A DNA stretch of 64,000 bases from Gaiellasilicea sp963730405 (GTDB taxonomy: Bacteria > Actinomycetota > Thermoleophilia > Gaiellales > Gaiellaceae), in contig CAVSRW010000002.1 in assembly GCA_963730405.1 (NCBI GenBank), positions 62,001-126,000 on the forward strand, given 5' to 3'. How positions within the stretch are numbered: position 1 is the first letter of the stretch; each line of letters opens with the position of its first letter. The position numbers and the translations under genes were made by a program. Positions 23,073 to 31,487 of this stretch are shown piece by piece. The notes beneath the pieces were generated by a model. It made no database searches, was not told where the DNA came from, and saw only the letters and a program-made list of their open reading frames with translations.

Positions 23073-25472
23073 GTGCGGACGTTGCGCTTGGTGGCGAGCG
23101 CCGTCATCGTGGCGGGAGTGGTCGCCGGGTCGGTGAGCGCTGCTCCGGCCGGGAAGCAGCGTGCAGCCGTGCGTGAGCCCGTGCCGTCGCTGACGCCCGT
23201 CGCGACGCAGCGGCTCTGGAGCGAGCTCGTCCGCCGCCCGCGAGTTCAATCGCTGCGCTCGGCCGCGTGCGCGCCGCTGCGCGCGATCTTCTACGCGCCG
23301 ACCGACTGGCTCCGCCTGACGACGAGGCTTGCGGCCACCCCCTCGCCCTGCGCGGAGTACTACGTCTCCGTGCCGCCCCTCGCAGCTGACAAGACCCAGC
23401 TGCGGCCGGACCAGGCGTGGCGGATCCGCGCGCTCGGCCCCGCCTTCCACGCGCTCGCAGAGGTCAACGTCACCGGCTGGACCGCGTGGGTCGCGTCCAC
23501 CGGCAACTCCTGGTACGACGCCGGGATCGAGGCTCGTAGGAGGATGGCCGCAGCGGGCTACGACGTCTCGGCCGGAGACGGCTGGGCGCTCAACGAGCTC
23601 TCCTCCGCGGTGCGGCAGGGCACCGGCAGCGCACGGGCGAACATGCGGGCGTTCCTCCGCGGGCTGCACGACGGCGACGGCGTCCTCCCCGCCTCGCGCG
23701 GCGTCGTCTTCGTCGCCGGGATCGGCCAGTCGACCACCGACCTGTCCCTCTACCAGGCGCGTGTCCAGGACTGGTACGAGGACGCGCCCTTCTGGGAGGA
23801 CATGGGCCGCTACGTCTCCGACTGGTCGCAGGAGGTCTACGGCGACGTCCGCACCTACGCCGTGGCCGGGGCGACACGGGAGGCGCGTCGCGAATCGCTG
23901 AACGAGTACCTGCGGCACCAGTTCGCGCTCGCGTCCGTCGCGCCCACGGCGGGCGCCGCAGCCCGGTCATTCCTGTCCGCGGCGGACAGCCCGCTGGGGA
24001 ACGCCGCCTGGCGCTACGACGCCGCCTTCGGCTGGACGGACGTGCCCGTCGAGCTGATGCAGGACTACGTCTCGGCGCAGGTGGACGCCCTCCGCTCGGC
24101 CGGCACCGGCCGGTTCGGGTTCCCGTGGTCACCGAAGAACCTCAACGACGGCCTGTCCGGTCCGGACTACATCGCCCAGACCGACGCGCTGCTCGTGCGC
24201 CTCGCTGCCGCGATCGCAGACTCGGGCGAAGCGCCGGAGGCGGCCTGCGGGACGGCGTGGTGCAACCGCGATCTCGCCGGTGCGGCCGCCAACCCCGCCT
24301 GGCGCACGTTCTCGGCCTGGAAGCCGTCCGTGCTTGCCTTCACGACCCCCGCCCAGACCCTGTCACCTGGAGCTCCGTCGAGCGCACTGACGGTCGAGCT
24401 GAGGACGAGTGCCGGCGCGGCGTACGCGGCCGGGCTGCCGGTCGCGGTCACCCTTTCCTCATCGTCGCCGTCGGCCGAGCTCTCGACGAGCGCGGCCGGG
24501 CCGTGGTCGTCCACGCTGACGACCCAGATCGGAACCGGCGCGAGCGCGACGAGCGTCTACTACCGCGACACGACCGGCGGCACCGCCACGATCACGGCTG
24601 CGTCGGCCGGCAAGATCGCGGCCACGCAGCCGGTCACGGTCGTCCCGGCGACACCTCCGCCGCCGGCCCCCGCGCCCGCACCGCCCGCACCACCGGCTCC
24701 GCCCGGCGGCGGTGGCGGCGGCCCGAGCCCCGACCTCGCCGTCCAGGCGGCGCTGACCCCGGCCGCCCCGGCGCTCGGCTCGCTCGTCACCTACGTCGTC
24801 ACCGTCCGGAATCTCGGAGGCATGGCGTCGAGCACGAACCTCGTCGTGCAGCTGCCGTCCCAGATCGCCTTCGCGGCCAGCCAGGCCGATCGGGGCCAGG
24901 GCTGCACCGGGACGACGATCCTCACGTGTGCGCTCGACTACCTGGCCGGCGAACTCGTGGCGACGGTGCGGATCCAGGGCACCGTGCGGGAGCCGGGAAC
25001 GCTGACCCTCACGGCACGGGCCTCGTCCCAGCCGGCGGACGCGCACCCGGCGAACGACATCGCGTCCGTCGTCACGACCGTGGCACCACCGCTGCCCACG
25101 GCGACGGCCGACGCGCGCCCGTCGCTTCGAGCCGTCGGCAGAAGCCCGGTGGCAGTGAGACGGTCGGGCACCACGGCCTTCACGGCGATCCGCTTCTGGG
25201 TCAGCGAACCCGCGCGCATCGACGCCCGGCTGACGCCTCTCGCCTCGGCGCGCGCGCTGCCGCTGCTCGCGGGGACGACGCTCGCGGGACGCCGCTCGTC
25301 CGCGATCCGCTCAGTGGCGACCGCCGCCGTCGCACACGCCGGCACCTACGGCATGCAGGTCCGCGTCAGGGCACGCTCGCTCGTCCGCGGCCGCTTCTAC
25401 CTGCTCCGCCTGACCGCGACGGACCCCGCCGGCGGCCGCAGGACGCTGTCGATCCGGGTTCGTTACCGCTGA
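23073..25472 (+). CDS. Large secreted multidomain protein with a DUF11-like domain
   Basis: 799 residues. Signal peptide (1-24). A ~390-residue N-terminal globular region with no recognised motif but several paired Cys (CAPLRAIFY, SPCAEYYV, ACGTAWC). An invasin-like beta module (about 410-525). A Pro/Gly linker (PPPPAPAPAPPAPP and six Gly). A DUF11-type adhesin module (about 550-665: DLAVQAALTPAAPALGSLVT, then CTGTTILTCALDYLAGE). A C-terminal beta domain common on Thermoleophilia-like surface proteins. No sortase motif or C-terminal helix, so likely secreted. GTG start at 23073 with GGAGG upstream. Confidence 0.75.
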   Translation: MRTLRLVASAVIVAGVVAGSVSAAPAGKQRAAVREPVPSLTPVATQRLWSELVRRPRVQSLRSAACAPLRAIFYAPTDWLRLTTRLAATPSPCAEYYVSVPPLAADKTQLRPDQAWRIRALGPAFHALAEVNVTGWTAWVASTGNSWYDAGIEARRRMAAAGYDVSAGDGWALNELSSAVRQGTGSARANMRAFLRGLHDGDGVLPASRGVVFVAGIGQSTTDLSLYQARVQDWYEDAPFWEDMGRYVSDWSQEVYGDVRTYAVAGATREARRESLNEYLRHQFALASVAPTAGAAARSFLSAADSPLGNAAWRYDAAFGWTDVPVELMQDYVSAQVDALRSAGTGRFGFPWSPKNLNDGLSGPDYIAQTDALLVRLAAAIADSGEAPEAACGTAWCNRDLAGAAANPAWRTFSAWKPSVLAFTTPAQTLSPGAPSSALTVELRTSAGAAYAAGLPVAVTLSSSSPSAELSTSAAGPWSSTLTTQIGTGASATSVYYRDTTGGTATITAASAGKIAATQPVTVVPATPPPPAPAPAPPAPPAPPGGGGGGPSPDLAVQAALTPAAPALGSLVTYVVTVRNLGGMASSTNLVVQLPSQIAFAASQADRGQGCTGTTILTCALDYLAGELVATVRIQGTVREPGTLTLTARASSQPADAHPANDIASVVTTVAPPLPTATADARPSLRAVGRSPVAVRRSGTTAFTAIRFWVSEPARIDARLTPLASARALPLLAGTTLAGRRSSAIRSVATAAVAHAGTYGMQVRVRARSLVRGRFYLLRLTATDPAGGRRTLSIRVRYR

Positions 25473-25575
25473 GAACCGGGGCGAACGCCAGGACGGCGGC
25501 CCGGCTGACGCTCGCCCCGCCGCGGGAACCTTCGCAGGTTTCGCGCCTCGCAAGAAACCAACCTTTGGCCAGGAT

Positions 25576-26361
25576 TCAGGCAGCCGGGCGCACGTAGTGC
25601 GTGCGTGCCGAAGCGAGGATCTGGGCGGCCTGCTTCGGCATGTTCTCGCTGACCCACATCAGGATCTGCTGCGCGAGCGGCACTTCATCCCGCGCCTCAC
25701 GGGAGACGAGGACGTACACGGTCGCGGCCTGGTTCGGGCCGAGCACCTGCCGCAGAGCGGCGTCGACGGCACGCGCGAAGCGCGGGTAGTTCCGCGCGGG
25801 CAGGACGTGCGAGTGCTCGCGGCAGATGTGCGGGAGCATCTCGGTCTGCGCGTGCGGGTCGAACACGTCCAGGCGGTACCCGCAGAGCAGGGAGAACCGC
25901 CGCTTCAGCGCGTACGCGTTCCAGAGCCGCTCGAGCTCGTCGGCTGCGCTCGCCTGGTCGCGGGCGCAGAGGAGGTTGACCATCTCGCCGAACACCCGCG
26001 GCGGCCGATCCGTCCGGCCGCGTTCCGCCCGGTCCAGCAGCTCGCCCGCGACGAGCTCGAACCGGTCGGACTCCAGCCCCCGAGGCCCGAGAACCGCGTC
26101 CAGCGCCTCCTCCGCGTCCGCGACGACGAGCAGGCCGGCCTTCTCGGCGCCGGTCAGTTCCCAGCCGCGCGAGTCCAGCTGCTCGGCGAAGAGGATCAGG
26201 TGCTCGGGCGTCACAACCAGGACGCCGGGCTCGTCCCGCTCGAATCCGGCGGCGAGATAGGACGCGACCGAGTCGGCGAGCTCCTGCGCGTCGTCGTACA
26301 CCTGCACGCCGTGCGAGCGGTCGCCGGCCCCTCGGAGGAAGTCTCCCCACGATTGACGCAT
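25576..26361 (-). CDS. MEDS-domain sensory protein
   Basis: 261 residues. The MEDS (methanogen/methylotroph DcmR sensory) domain fills most of the protein: HGVQVYDDAQELADSVASYL at the start, GVLVVTPEHLILFAEQL, DRPPRVFGEMVNLLCARD, and FSLLCGYRLDVFD. Related domains sit in sensors and regulators such as DcmR and may bind small ligands. No kinase or DNA-binding domain is attached; the C-terminal ~60 residues are helical. The ATG at 26361 is 6 nt behind TAGACT (26373-26368), so probably leaderless. Confidence 0.75.
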   Translation of the reverse strand: MRQSWGDFLRGAGDRSHGVQVYDDAQELADSVASYLAAGFERDEPGVLVVTPEHLILFAEQLDSRGWELTGAEKAGLLVVADAEEALDAVLGPRGLESDRFELVAGELLDRAERGRTDRPPRVFGEMVNLLCARDQASAADELERLWNAYALKRRFSLLCGYRLDVFDPHAQTEMLPHICREHSHVLPARNYPRFARAVDAALRQVLGPNQAATVYVLVSREARDEVPLAQQILMWVSENMPKQAAQILASARTHYVRPAA

Positions 26362-26458
26362 CCACGCAGTCTAGACCTTCCTTCGGCCATTCTCGCCCCC
26401 GCGCGGCGACCCCCGAAAAGGGGAGTCGGGGATCACCGATTCGGGGCACAGTGAGTGT

Positions 26459-26582
26459 GGGCGCGCCCTGCGACCGAGCCGCCCGAGGAGCCGCCCGGTC
26501 CCCCGGAGGCACTCGTGGTCAACGATCGCACCCGGGAGTGCCGCAGCTCCTGCGGGCGCGCCCAACCTCGCCTTCCGAGGCG
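26459..26582. repeat. Nested inverted repeats downstream of the sugar-permease operon
   Basis: The gap between the MEDS gene and the permease stop holds the self-complementary decamer GGGCGCGCCC twice (26459-26468 and 26554-26563), an inner inverted pair GGCACTC/GAGTGCC (26508-26514 and 26536-26542), and a short CGCCT/AGGCG hairpin right after the permease stop (26569-26582). Together these could form the 3' end structure of the ABC operon transcript. Confidence 0.5.
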
Positions 26583-27578
26583 TCAGTCGGCGGCCGCGGC
26601 CCGGGCGTAGATCGCCGCGAGCGCGAGGATGATCAGGCCGTAGAGCATCTGACGCACGGCCTGCGATGCGTTCAGGATCGTCAGGAGCGAGTCGAGCACC
26701 GTCAGGATCAGGGCGCCGAGGATCGTGCCGGCATAGCCGCCGACGCCGCCGAAGATCGACGTGCCGCCGATGACGACGGCCGCGACCGACGGGAGCAGGA
26801 ACGGTGTCGCGATCCCGAGGTCGGCGGCGTCGTTGAAGCCGACGAGCAGGATCCCCGCCGCGGCGCTGAGCAGGCCGCAGAGCGCGTAGACCGCGAGCAG
26901 CACCTGCCACGTCCGCACCCCGGCGAGCCGGCATGCGACCGCGTTGTCGCCGACGGCATAGATCATCCGGCCGAAACCGCTGTAGCGGAGGCCGAGGATG
27001 ATCAGCGCCGAGATCGGCACCCAGACGAGCAGGCCGTACGGGATGTAGGTGAAGAAGCGCTCCGAGCCGAGCTTCTTGACGAGGTCCGGCGCCGGCGCGA
27101 GGAATCTCGTCTGGCTGTAGATCGTCAGCGCCCCGAGCGTGATCGTGCTGACGCCGAGCGTCATGATCAGCGGGTTGACGCGGAAGATCGCGACGCCGAT
27201 CCCGTTCACGAGCCCGATCCCGAGCCCCGCGAGGAGCGCCATCCCGATCGCCTGGGCGGCGCCGTCGGTGGCGTAGCTCGAGATCATGAACGCGCCCGTG
27301 GTCGCGGTCGTCGCGACCGAGAGGTCGACGCCGCCTGTGAGCATGACGAGTGTCTGGCCCGCGGCCATCAGGCCGAGGATCGCCGCGTAGAGGAAGGTGG
27401 TCGAAACCTGCCGCGGCGTCAGGAACGCTTCGCCGGACTGGACGCGGTTGACGATGTCCGTCGCGACGAAGAGGCCGATGAAGACGATCGTCAGGACGGC
27501 GACCGGGTTGTCGGCGAAGAGCCGCCGCAGGTCGAAGCGCGGGGTCGAGGGCTCGGCGGCCTGCGGGGCAGAGCTCAC
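26583..27578 (-). CDS. Ribose-type sugar ABC importer, permease subunit
   Basis: 331 residues, eight to ten transmembrane helices of the RbsC/BPD_transp_2 type. It shows LMAAGQTLVMLTGGVDLSVA, the conserved motif after the second helix, and GVRTWQVLLAVYALCGLLSA later. It works with the second permease, the ATPase at 28723-30210 and the binding protein at 30266-31324. The GTG at 27578 is kept because its first codons lie in the stem of the repeat hairpin just upstream, and TGAGC there matches the original overlap. Last gene of the operon. Confidence 0.92.
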   Translation of the reverse strand: MSSAPQAAEPSTPRFDLRRLFADNPVAVLTIVFIGLFVATDIVNRVQSGEAFLTPRQVSTTFLYAAILGLMAAGQTLVMLTGGVDLSVATTATTGAFMISSYATDGAAQAIGMALLAGLGIGLVNGIGVAIFRVNPLIMTLGVSTITLGALTIYSQTRFLAPAPDLVKKLGSERFFTYIPYGLLVWVPISALIILGLRYSGFGRMIYAVGDNAVACRLAGVRTWQVLLAVYALCGLLSAAAGILLVGFNDAADLGIATPFLLPSVAAVVIGGTSIFGGVGGYAGTILGALILTVLDSLLTILNASQAVRQMLYGLIILALAAIYARAAAAD

Positions 27579-27710
27579 AGGCCGGTCTCCGGCCTGGGAG
27601 CTTTAGGGGGTGTGGGGGAACTTGAAGTTCCCCACAAGACCGAAGAAGGGGGCACGTGGGGGAAACATGGTTCCCCCGGGAGCGAGCCCAAAGCGAGCGA
27701 CGCTCACGGG
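27571..27710 (-). repeat. Palindromic intergenic repeat, copy 2 (between two permease genes)
   Basis: Same element as at 1418-1560. The body from 27600 matches copy 1 closely through both hairpins. The flanking direct repeats are GCTCACAGG (27573-27581) and GCTCACGGG (27702-27710), 8 of 9 identical. The left one holds the start of the downstream permease and the right one the stop of the upstream permease, so the original junction was a GTGA overlap. The terminal inverted repeat (arms 27572-27585 and 27589-27602, one mismatch, loop TCT) differs in sequence from copy 1 but remains paired, again with GGAG in the loop and the start codon in the stem. Confidence 0.9.
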
Positions 27711-28723
27711 TGCTTCCCCCGCTGGCGCAGCGCGAGGCCGCCGATCATGACCACGAGCACGATCAGCGTCCCCTGGATCACCTGCGCCCAGTTCTGGTCG
27801 ACGCCCTTCAGGATCATGATCGACTTGACGAGCGTGAGCACGAACGCGGCCGCGATCGGGCCGATCAGGCCGCCGACGCCGCCGACGAGCGCGACGCCGC
27901 CGAGGACGACGGCGGCGACGCTGTTCAGCGTGTAGTACTGGCCGGACAGGGCGTCGCCGATCCCGGACGTGGCCGTCAGCGCCAGTCCGCCCATGGCCGC
28001 GAAGGCCGACCCGAGCGCGTAGGCGCCGATCCGCGTCTTGGCGACGGAGATCCCGGCGAGGAAGGATGCGTTCCGGCTCGAGCCGATCGCGTAGAGCGAC
28101 AGACCCGGCTTGCGCCACCGGATCGGGACCCAGACGAGGAGCACGACGGCCGCGAGGATGACGAGCCCGGACGGCAGCCACGGCGTCAGCGTGTAGCCGA
28201 TCGCGAGCTTCGTGAACTCGAGCGGTGCGCCGCCGCCCGGGATCTGCATCACCGCGAGCGCTGCACCGCCCCAGATGAAGAGCATCGCGAGCGTGACGAT
28301 GATGTCCGCGACCTTGGTGACGGTGATGATCAGCCCCGTCAGCGCGCCTGCGGCGGCGGCGGCGAGGATCAGCACGATCGAGATCACGATCGCCTCGCGG
28401 AAGCTCACCGCCTGCAGCGTCGTCGCGTTCTCGAGCATGTACTTCGCCGAGAGGACGTTGACCAGGCCCATCATCGAGCCGATCGAGAGGTCGATCCCGC
28501 CGGAGATGATCACGACCGCCTGCCCCATCGCGGCGAACGCGAATGGAAGCGCGTCGATCGCGAGCGACTGGACGTCGAAGGTGCCCCACTCGGCCGGGAT
28601 CGTGCGCCAGTAGAGGATCAGGCCGACGAGGAGGACATAGACGCCGACCGTCCAGGCGTGCCGGCGCGCGAGTCGCCCCCAGTGGATCCCGGTCCGGCGC
28701 GGCTCGGCGGCGACCGTCGCCAC
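27704..28723 (-). CDS. Ribose-type sugar ABC importer, permease subunit
   Basis: 339 residues of the RbsC/BPD_transp_2 family, with FAAMGQAVVIISGGIDLSIG marking the conserved permease motif and a second conserved region GGLALTATSGIGDALSGQYY. The two permeases are divergent paralogues and probably form a heterodimer. The GTG at 28723 overlaps the ATPase stop by one base (TAGTG). The stop at 27704 lies at the right boundary of the palindromic repeat, which separates it from the second permease. Confidence 0.92.
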   Translation of the reverse strand: MATVAAEPRRTGIHWGRLARRHAWTVGVYVLLVGLILYWRTIPAEWGTFDVQSLAIDALPFAFAAMGQAVVIISGGIDLSIGSMMGLVNVLSAKYMLENATTLQAVSFREAIVISIVLILAAAAAGALTGLIITVTKVADIIVTLAMLFIWGGAALAVMQIPGGGAPLEFTKLAIGYTLTPWLPSGLVILAAVVLLVWVPIRWRKPGLSLYAIGSSRNASFLAGISVAKTRIGAYALGSAFAAMGGLALTATSGIGDALSGQYYTLNSVAAVVLGGVALVGGVGGLIGPIAAAFVLTLVKSIMILKGVDQNWAQVIQGTLIVLVVMIGGLALRQRGKHP

Positions 28724-30210
28724 TACGCCGCCTCCTCGCTCTCGAGCCCGTGCATCGCACGCAGCAGCGTCGCCTCGTCCGCCCCCGCGGCGTCGAGCTC
28801 GGCGGTGACCCTGCCGCCGTAGAGGCAGACGGCCCGGTCGCAGACGAGTGGGATCTCGGCGAGCTCGCTCGTGAACAGGAGCACCGCGGACCCGTCTCCC
28901 GCCAGCTGCCGCAGGAGGGCATAGATCTGGCGCTTCGTGCCGACGTCGATCCCCCGCGTCGGGTCGAAGCAGAGCAGCGTCTGGAACCCGTTCGCGAGCC
29001 AGCGCGCGATCGTCACCTTCTGCTGGTTCCCACCGGAGAGCCGACGCACCTGGCGCTGGGCGCGGGTGTCGATCGAGAGCGCCTCGATCGCGCCCTGCAC
29101 ACGGCGGCGCTCGTCGCGGACGTTGACCGGCCCCCAGCGGCGCGGGTTGTTGAAGCGTGGCGCTGCGATGTTCTCGGCGATCGACCGCTGCGGCAGGAGC
29201 GCCTGCAGCCGGTCGGCGGGAACGAGCACCACTCCGGCCCGGATCGCGTCGTACGGGTGCCGGGCCCGAAGCGGGGCACCGCGGACGAGGACCTCGCCGT
29301 CGGTCGGCTTCTGCTGCCCGGAGAGCACCTCGAAGAGCTCGTCCTGGCCCTGGGCCTCGAGCGCCGCGATTCCGAGGATCTCGCCGGGGCGAACCGCGAA
29401 GGACACGTCGGTCAGCGTCTCGCCGACCTGCAGGCCCCGGACCTCGAGCGCCGTCGCGCCGTCCCCCGGGAGCTCGATCCGCTCGCGCGGCGGCGTCGCC
29501 TCGGCGCTCTCGGCCGCGCGGGCGACCTCCTCGCCGAGCATGAATTCGACGATCTTCTCCTCGCCGCCCTCCCGCGGCACGAGCGTGCCGACGTCGCCGC
29601 CGTCGCGGAGCACGGTGGCGCGGTCGCAGTGCGCGATCACCTCGCGGAGCCGGTGCGTGATGAAGAGCGCGGAGCGCCCCGCCTCCTTCTGGCGGCGCAT
29701 GACGTCGAAGACGCGCTCGGCGAGGTCGGCGGGGAGCGCGGCGGTGATCTCGTCCAGGATCAGGAGCTGCGGGTCGCGCGCGAGCGCGCGGGCGAGGTCG
29801 AGCATCCGCAGGAGCGGCAGCGGCACATCGAGCGCCTGCTCGTCGAGGTCGACCTCCAGGTCGAGCTCGGCGAGCCGCCGGCGCACGGCGGCGACCGGCG
29901 TGCCGGTCAGCCGCAGATTCTGGTCGATCGTGAGGTCCGGAACGAGCGCCGGATCCTGGAAGACGGGCGCGAGCCCTCTCCGCGCCGCCTGCGCGGGAGA
30001 CGAGACGCTGCTCGCCTTGCCGTTGACGAGGATCGTGCCCCCGTCAGGCCGGATCACGCCGGTCAGGATCTTGACGAGCGTGCTCTTGCCGGCGCCGTTC
30101 GCGCCGAGCAGCGCGTGCACCTCCCCCGGTTCGACGACCAGGGTCGCCGACTGCAGCGCGACGACCGGGCCGTAGCGCTTCGACACCTCGCGTGCGGTCA
30201 GGAGGCTCAT
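28723..30210 (-). CDS. Ribose-type sugar ABC importer, tandem ATPase
   Basis: 495 residues with two nucleotide-binding domains as in RbsA/MglA. Domain 1 has Walker A GANGAGKST near 35-43 and Walker B LLILDEITAALP; the signature position reads PLLRMLDLARA rather than LSGGQ. Domain 2 lacks a normal Walker A (AALEAQGQDELFE) but keeps signature LSGGNQQKV and FDPTRGIDVG. This asymmetry is usual for the family. It powers uptake through the two permeases. A strong hairpin lies in the mRNA between this gene and the binding-protein gene upstream. Confidence 0.93.
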   Translation of the reverse strand: MSLLTAREVSKRYGPVVALQSATLVVEPGEVHALLGANGAGKSTLVKILTGVIRPDGGTILVNGKASSVSSPAQAARRGLAPVFQDPALVPDLTIDQNLRLTGTPVAAVRRRLAELDLEVDLDEQALDVPLPLLRMLDLARALARDPQLLILDEITAALPADLAERVFDVMRRQKEAGRSALFITHRLREVIAHCDRATVLRDGGDVGTLVPREGGEEKIVEFMLGEEVARAAESAEATPPRERIELPGDGATALEVRGLQVGETLTDVSFAVRPGEILGIAALEAQGQDELFEVLSGQQKPTDGEVLVRGAPLRARHPYDAIRAGVVLVPADRLQALLPQRSIAENIAAPRFNNPRRWGPVNVRDERRRVQGAIEALSIDTRAQRQVRRLSGGNQQKVTIARWLANGFQTLLCFDPTRGIDVGTKRQIYALLRQLAGDGSAVLLFTSELAEIPLVCDRAVCLYGGRVTAELDAAGADEATLLRAMHGLESEEAA

Positions 30211-30218
30211 TCGTGGGT

Positions 30219-30252
30219 GAGGGAGGGAGCGCCCGCTGGCGCCCCCTCCCTC
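30219..30252 (-). promoter_or_regulatory. Intra-operon mRNA hairpin after the binding-protein gene
   Basis: A 15-bp stem with one mismatch (arms 30219-30233 and 30238-30252, 4-nt loop) in the 55-bp gap between the binding protein (stop 30266) and the ATPase (start 30210). It has no U-tract. A 3' stabilising or attenuating hairpin here would give excess binding protein over membrane subunits, as in malE-malF. Confidence 0.6.
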
Positions 30253-30265
30253 TTCGCCTCAGAGG

Positions 30266-31324
30266 CTACGGCCCCTTGCAGCCCACCAGCTGGGCCGCCG
30301 TGTACGTCGTCCACGGCTTGATGAACAGCTGGGAGCTGTACGTCGGAGGACGCTTCGGCGAGTAGTACGACTTGATCGTCTTCGCGTCGTTCGCCATGTC
30401 CCAGACCTCGGGGGTCAGCTTCGTCCACTTCTTGACGGTGCCGCCGCCGAGGACCTTGATCGCGACTGCAGCGCCGACGCCGCCGATCGTCGCCGGGTTC
30501 GTGACCGCGGCGCCTGCGAACTTCGGGTTCAGGTTGATCAGCTGCTTGAGGAACTCGTTGTTGTCCGCGCCGACCACCGGCACGTACGGCTTGCCGGCCG
30601 TCTTGAACGCGTTCACGACCGTGTAGTCGATCCCGGACGTCCAGACGCCGTCGACCTGCACACCGGAGTTGAGGATGTCGAGCATCTGCTTCCCGCCGGG
30701 CGCGAACGACCAGCTGGTGAACGTCTGCTTGACGACCTTGATCCCCGGATACTGCTTCAGCGCCTGCTGGAAGCCCCGGTGGCGGTCGGTGTCGGCCGGG
30801 ACGCCGGCGATGCCGCGCATCTCGACCACGTTGCCCTTGCCGCCGAGCTTCTTGAACAGCCACGCCGCGCCGAGCCGGCCATACGCGACCTGGTCGTTCG
30901 TCACGTTGTAGGCCTGCGGCGCCGTGATCCGCTGGTCGACGGACACGATCTTCACGCCGCGCGCCGCCGCCTGGGCGACGACCGAGTTGAGCGCGTTCGC
31001 GCTCGACGGGTTGATGATGATCGCGTTCGCGCCGGCCGAGATCAGGTTGCGGATGTCCGCGATCTGCTCCGCCGGGCCGCCGTTGCGGTTCGCAACGATC
31101 ACCTTCGAGACCTTGCCGCTCGAGAGCGCCTGAGCCTTGACGGCGCAGATCATCTCCTCGCGCCAGCCGTTGCCGACGAGGGTGTTGCTGACCCCGAGCA
31201 CCCACTTCTGCTGGGTCGGCTTCGCGCTGGCCGTTCCGACGATCCCCATGACCGCGACGAGCGCCACGATCACGAGTGCTACGAGCGGTGCGCCGAAGCG
31301 CCCGCGATTCCTGCCAAGCTTCAT
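30266..31324 (-). CDS. Sugar ABC importer, periplasmic-type substrate-binding protein
   Basis: 352 residues of the Peripla_BP_4 (RbsB-like) fold. Signal peptide (about 1-35, basic start, hydrophobic core, ending TASA). Mature motifs include KWVLGVSNTLVGNGWREEM, ISAGANAIIINPSS and VDGVWTSGIDYTVVNAF. No lipobox Cys is seen at the cleavage region. The ATG at 31324 has GGGAGGA about 6 nt upstream; a longer in-frame start is not needed. First gene of the import operon; its promoter (TTGAAT-17-TAGGGT, minus strand) is overlapped by the ROK-type operator at 31424-31445. Confidence 0.92.
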   Translation of the reverse strand: MKLGRNRGRFGAPLVALVIVALVAVMGIVGTASAKPTQQKWVLGVSNTLVGNGWREEMICAVKAQALSSGKVSKVIVANRNGGPAEQIADIRNLISAGANAIIINPSSANALNSVVAQAAARGVKIVSVDQRITAPQAYNVTNDQVAYGRLGAAWLFKKLGGKGNVVEMRGIAGVPADTDRHRGFQQALKQYPGIKVVKQTFTSWSFAPGGKQMLDILNSGVQVDGVWTSGIDYTVVNAFKTAGKPYVPVVGADNNEFLKQLINLNPKFAGAAVTNPATIGGVGAAVAIKVLGGGTVKKWTKLTPEVWDMANDAKTIKSYYSPKRPPTYSSQLFIKPWTTYTAAQLVGCKGP

Positions 31325-31423
31325 GCGATTCCTCCCTCTCCTGGAGACTCCGGGAACGAGTGTACGACGATCGAGACGCGTCCGATACTCGGCGCTGGTG
31401 CCATCGCGGGCGACCCTACAGCC

Positions 31424-31445
31424 TCTTTTGTCGAAATTCAAGAGA
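31424..31445. promoter_or_regulatory. Candidate ROK-repressor operator 1
   Basis: Palindrome TCTTTTG-N8-CAAGAGA (31424-31430 and 31439-31445; half-sites 6/7 complementary) in the divergent gap between the importer operon and the ROK regulator gene. It covers the -35 region of the importer promoter and sits just upstream of the regulator's own promoter. The same sequence, allowing changes in the spacer, recurs at 41595-41616. Confidence 0.65.
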
Positions 31446-31449
31446 AGTC

Positions 31450-31478
31450 TTGTCGATCTCGGCAGATGTCCTTACACT
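31450..31478 (+). promoter_or_regulatory. Promoter of the ROK regulator gene
   Basis: TTGTCG (31450-31455), 17-nt spacer, TACACT (31473-31478), with the GTG start 9 nt further on, so the mRNA has almost no leader. The operator ends 4 bp before the -35 box. Confidence 0.6.
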
Positions 31479-31487
31479 CGGCACGAA

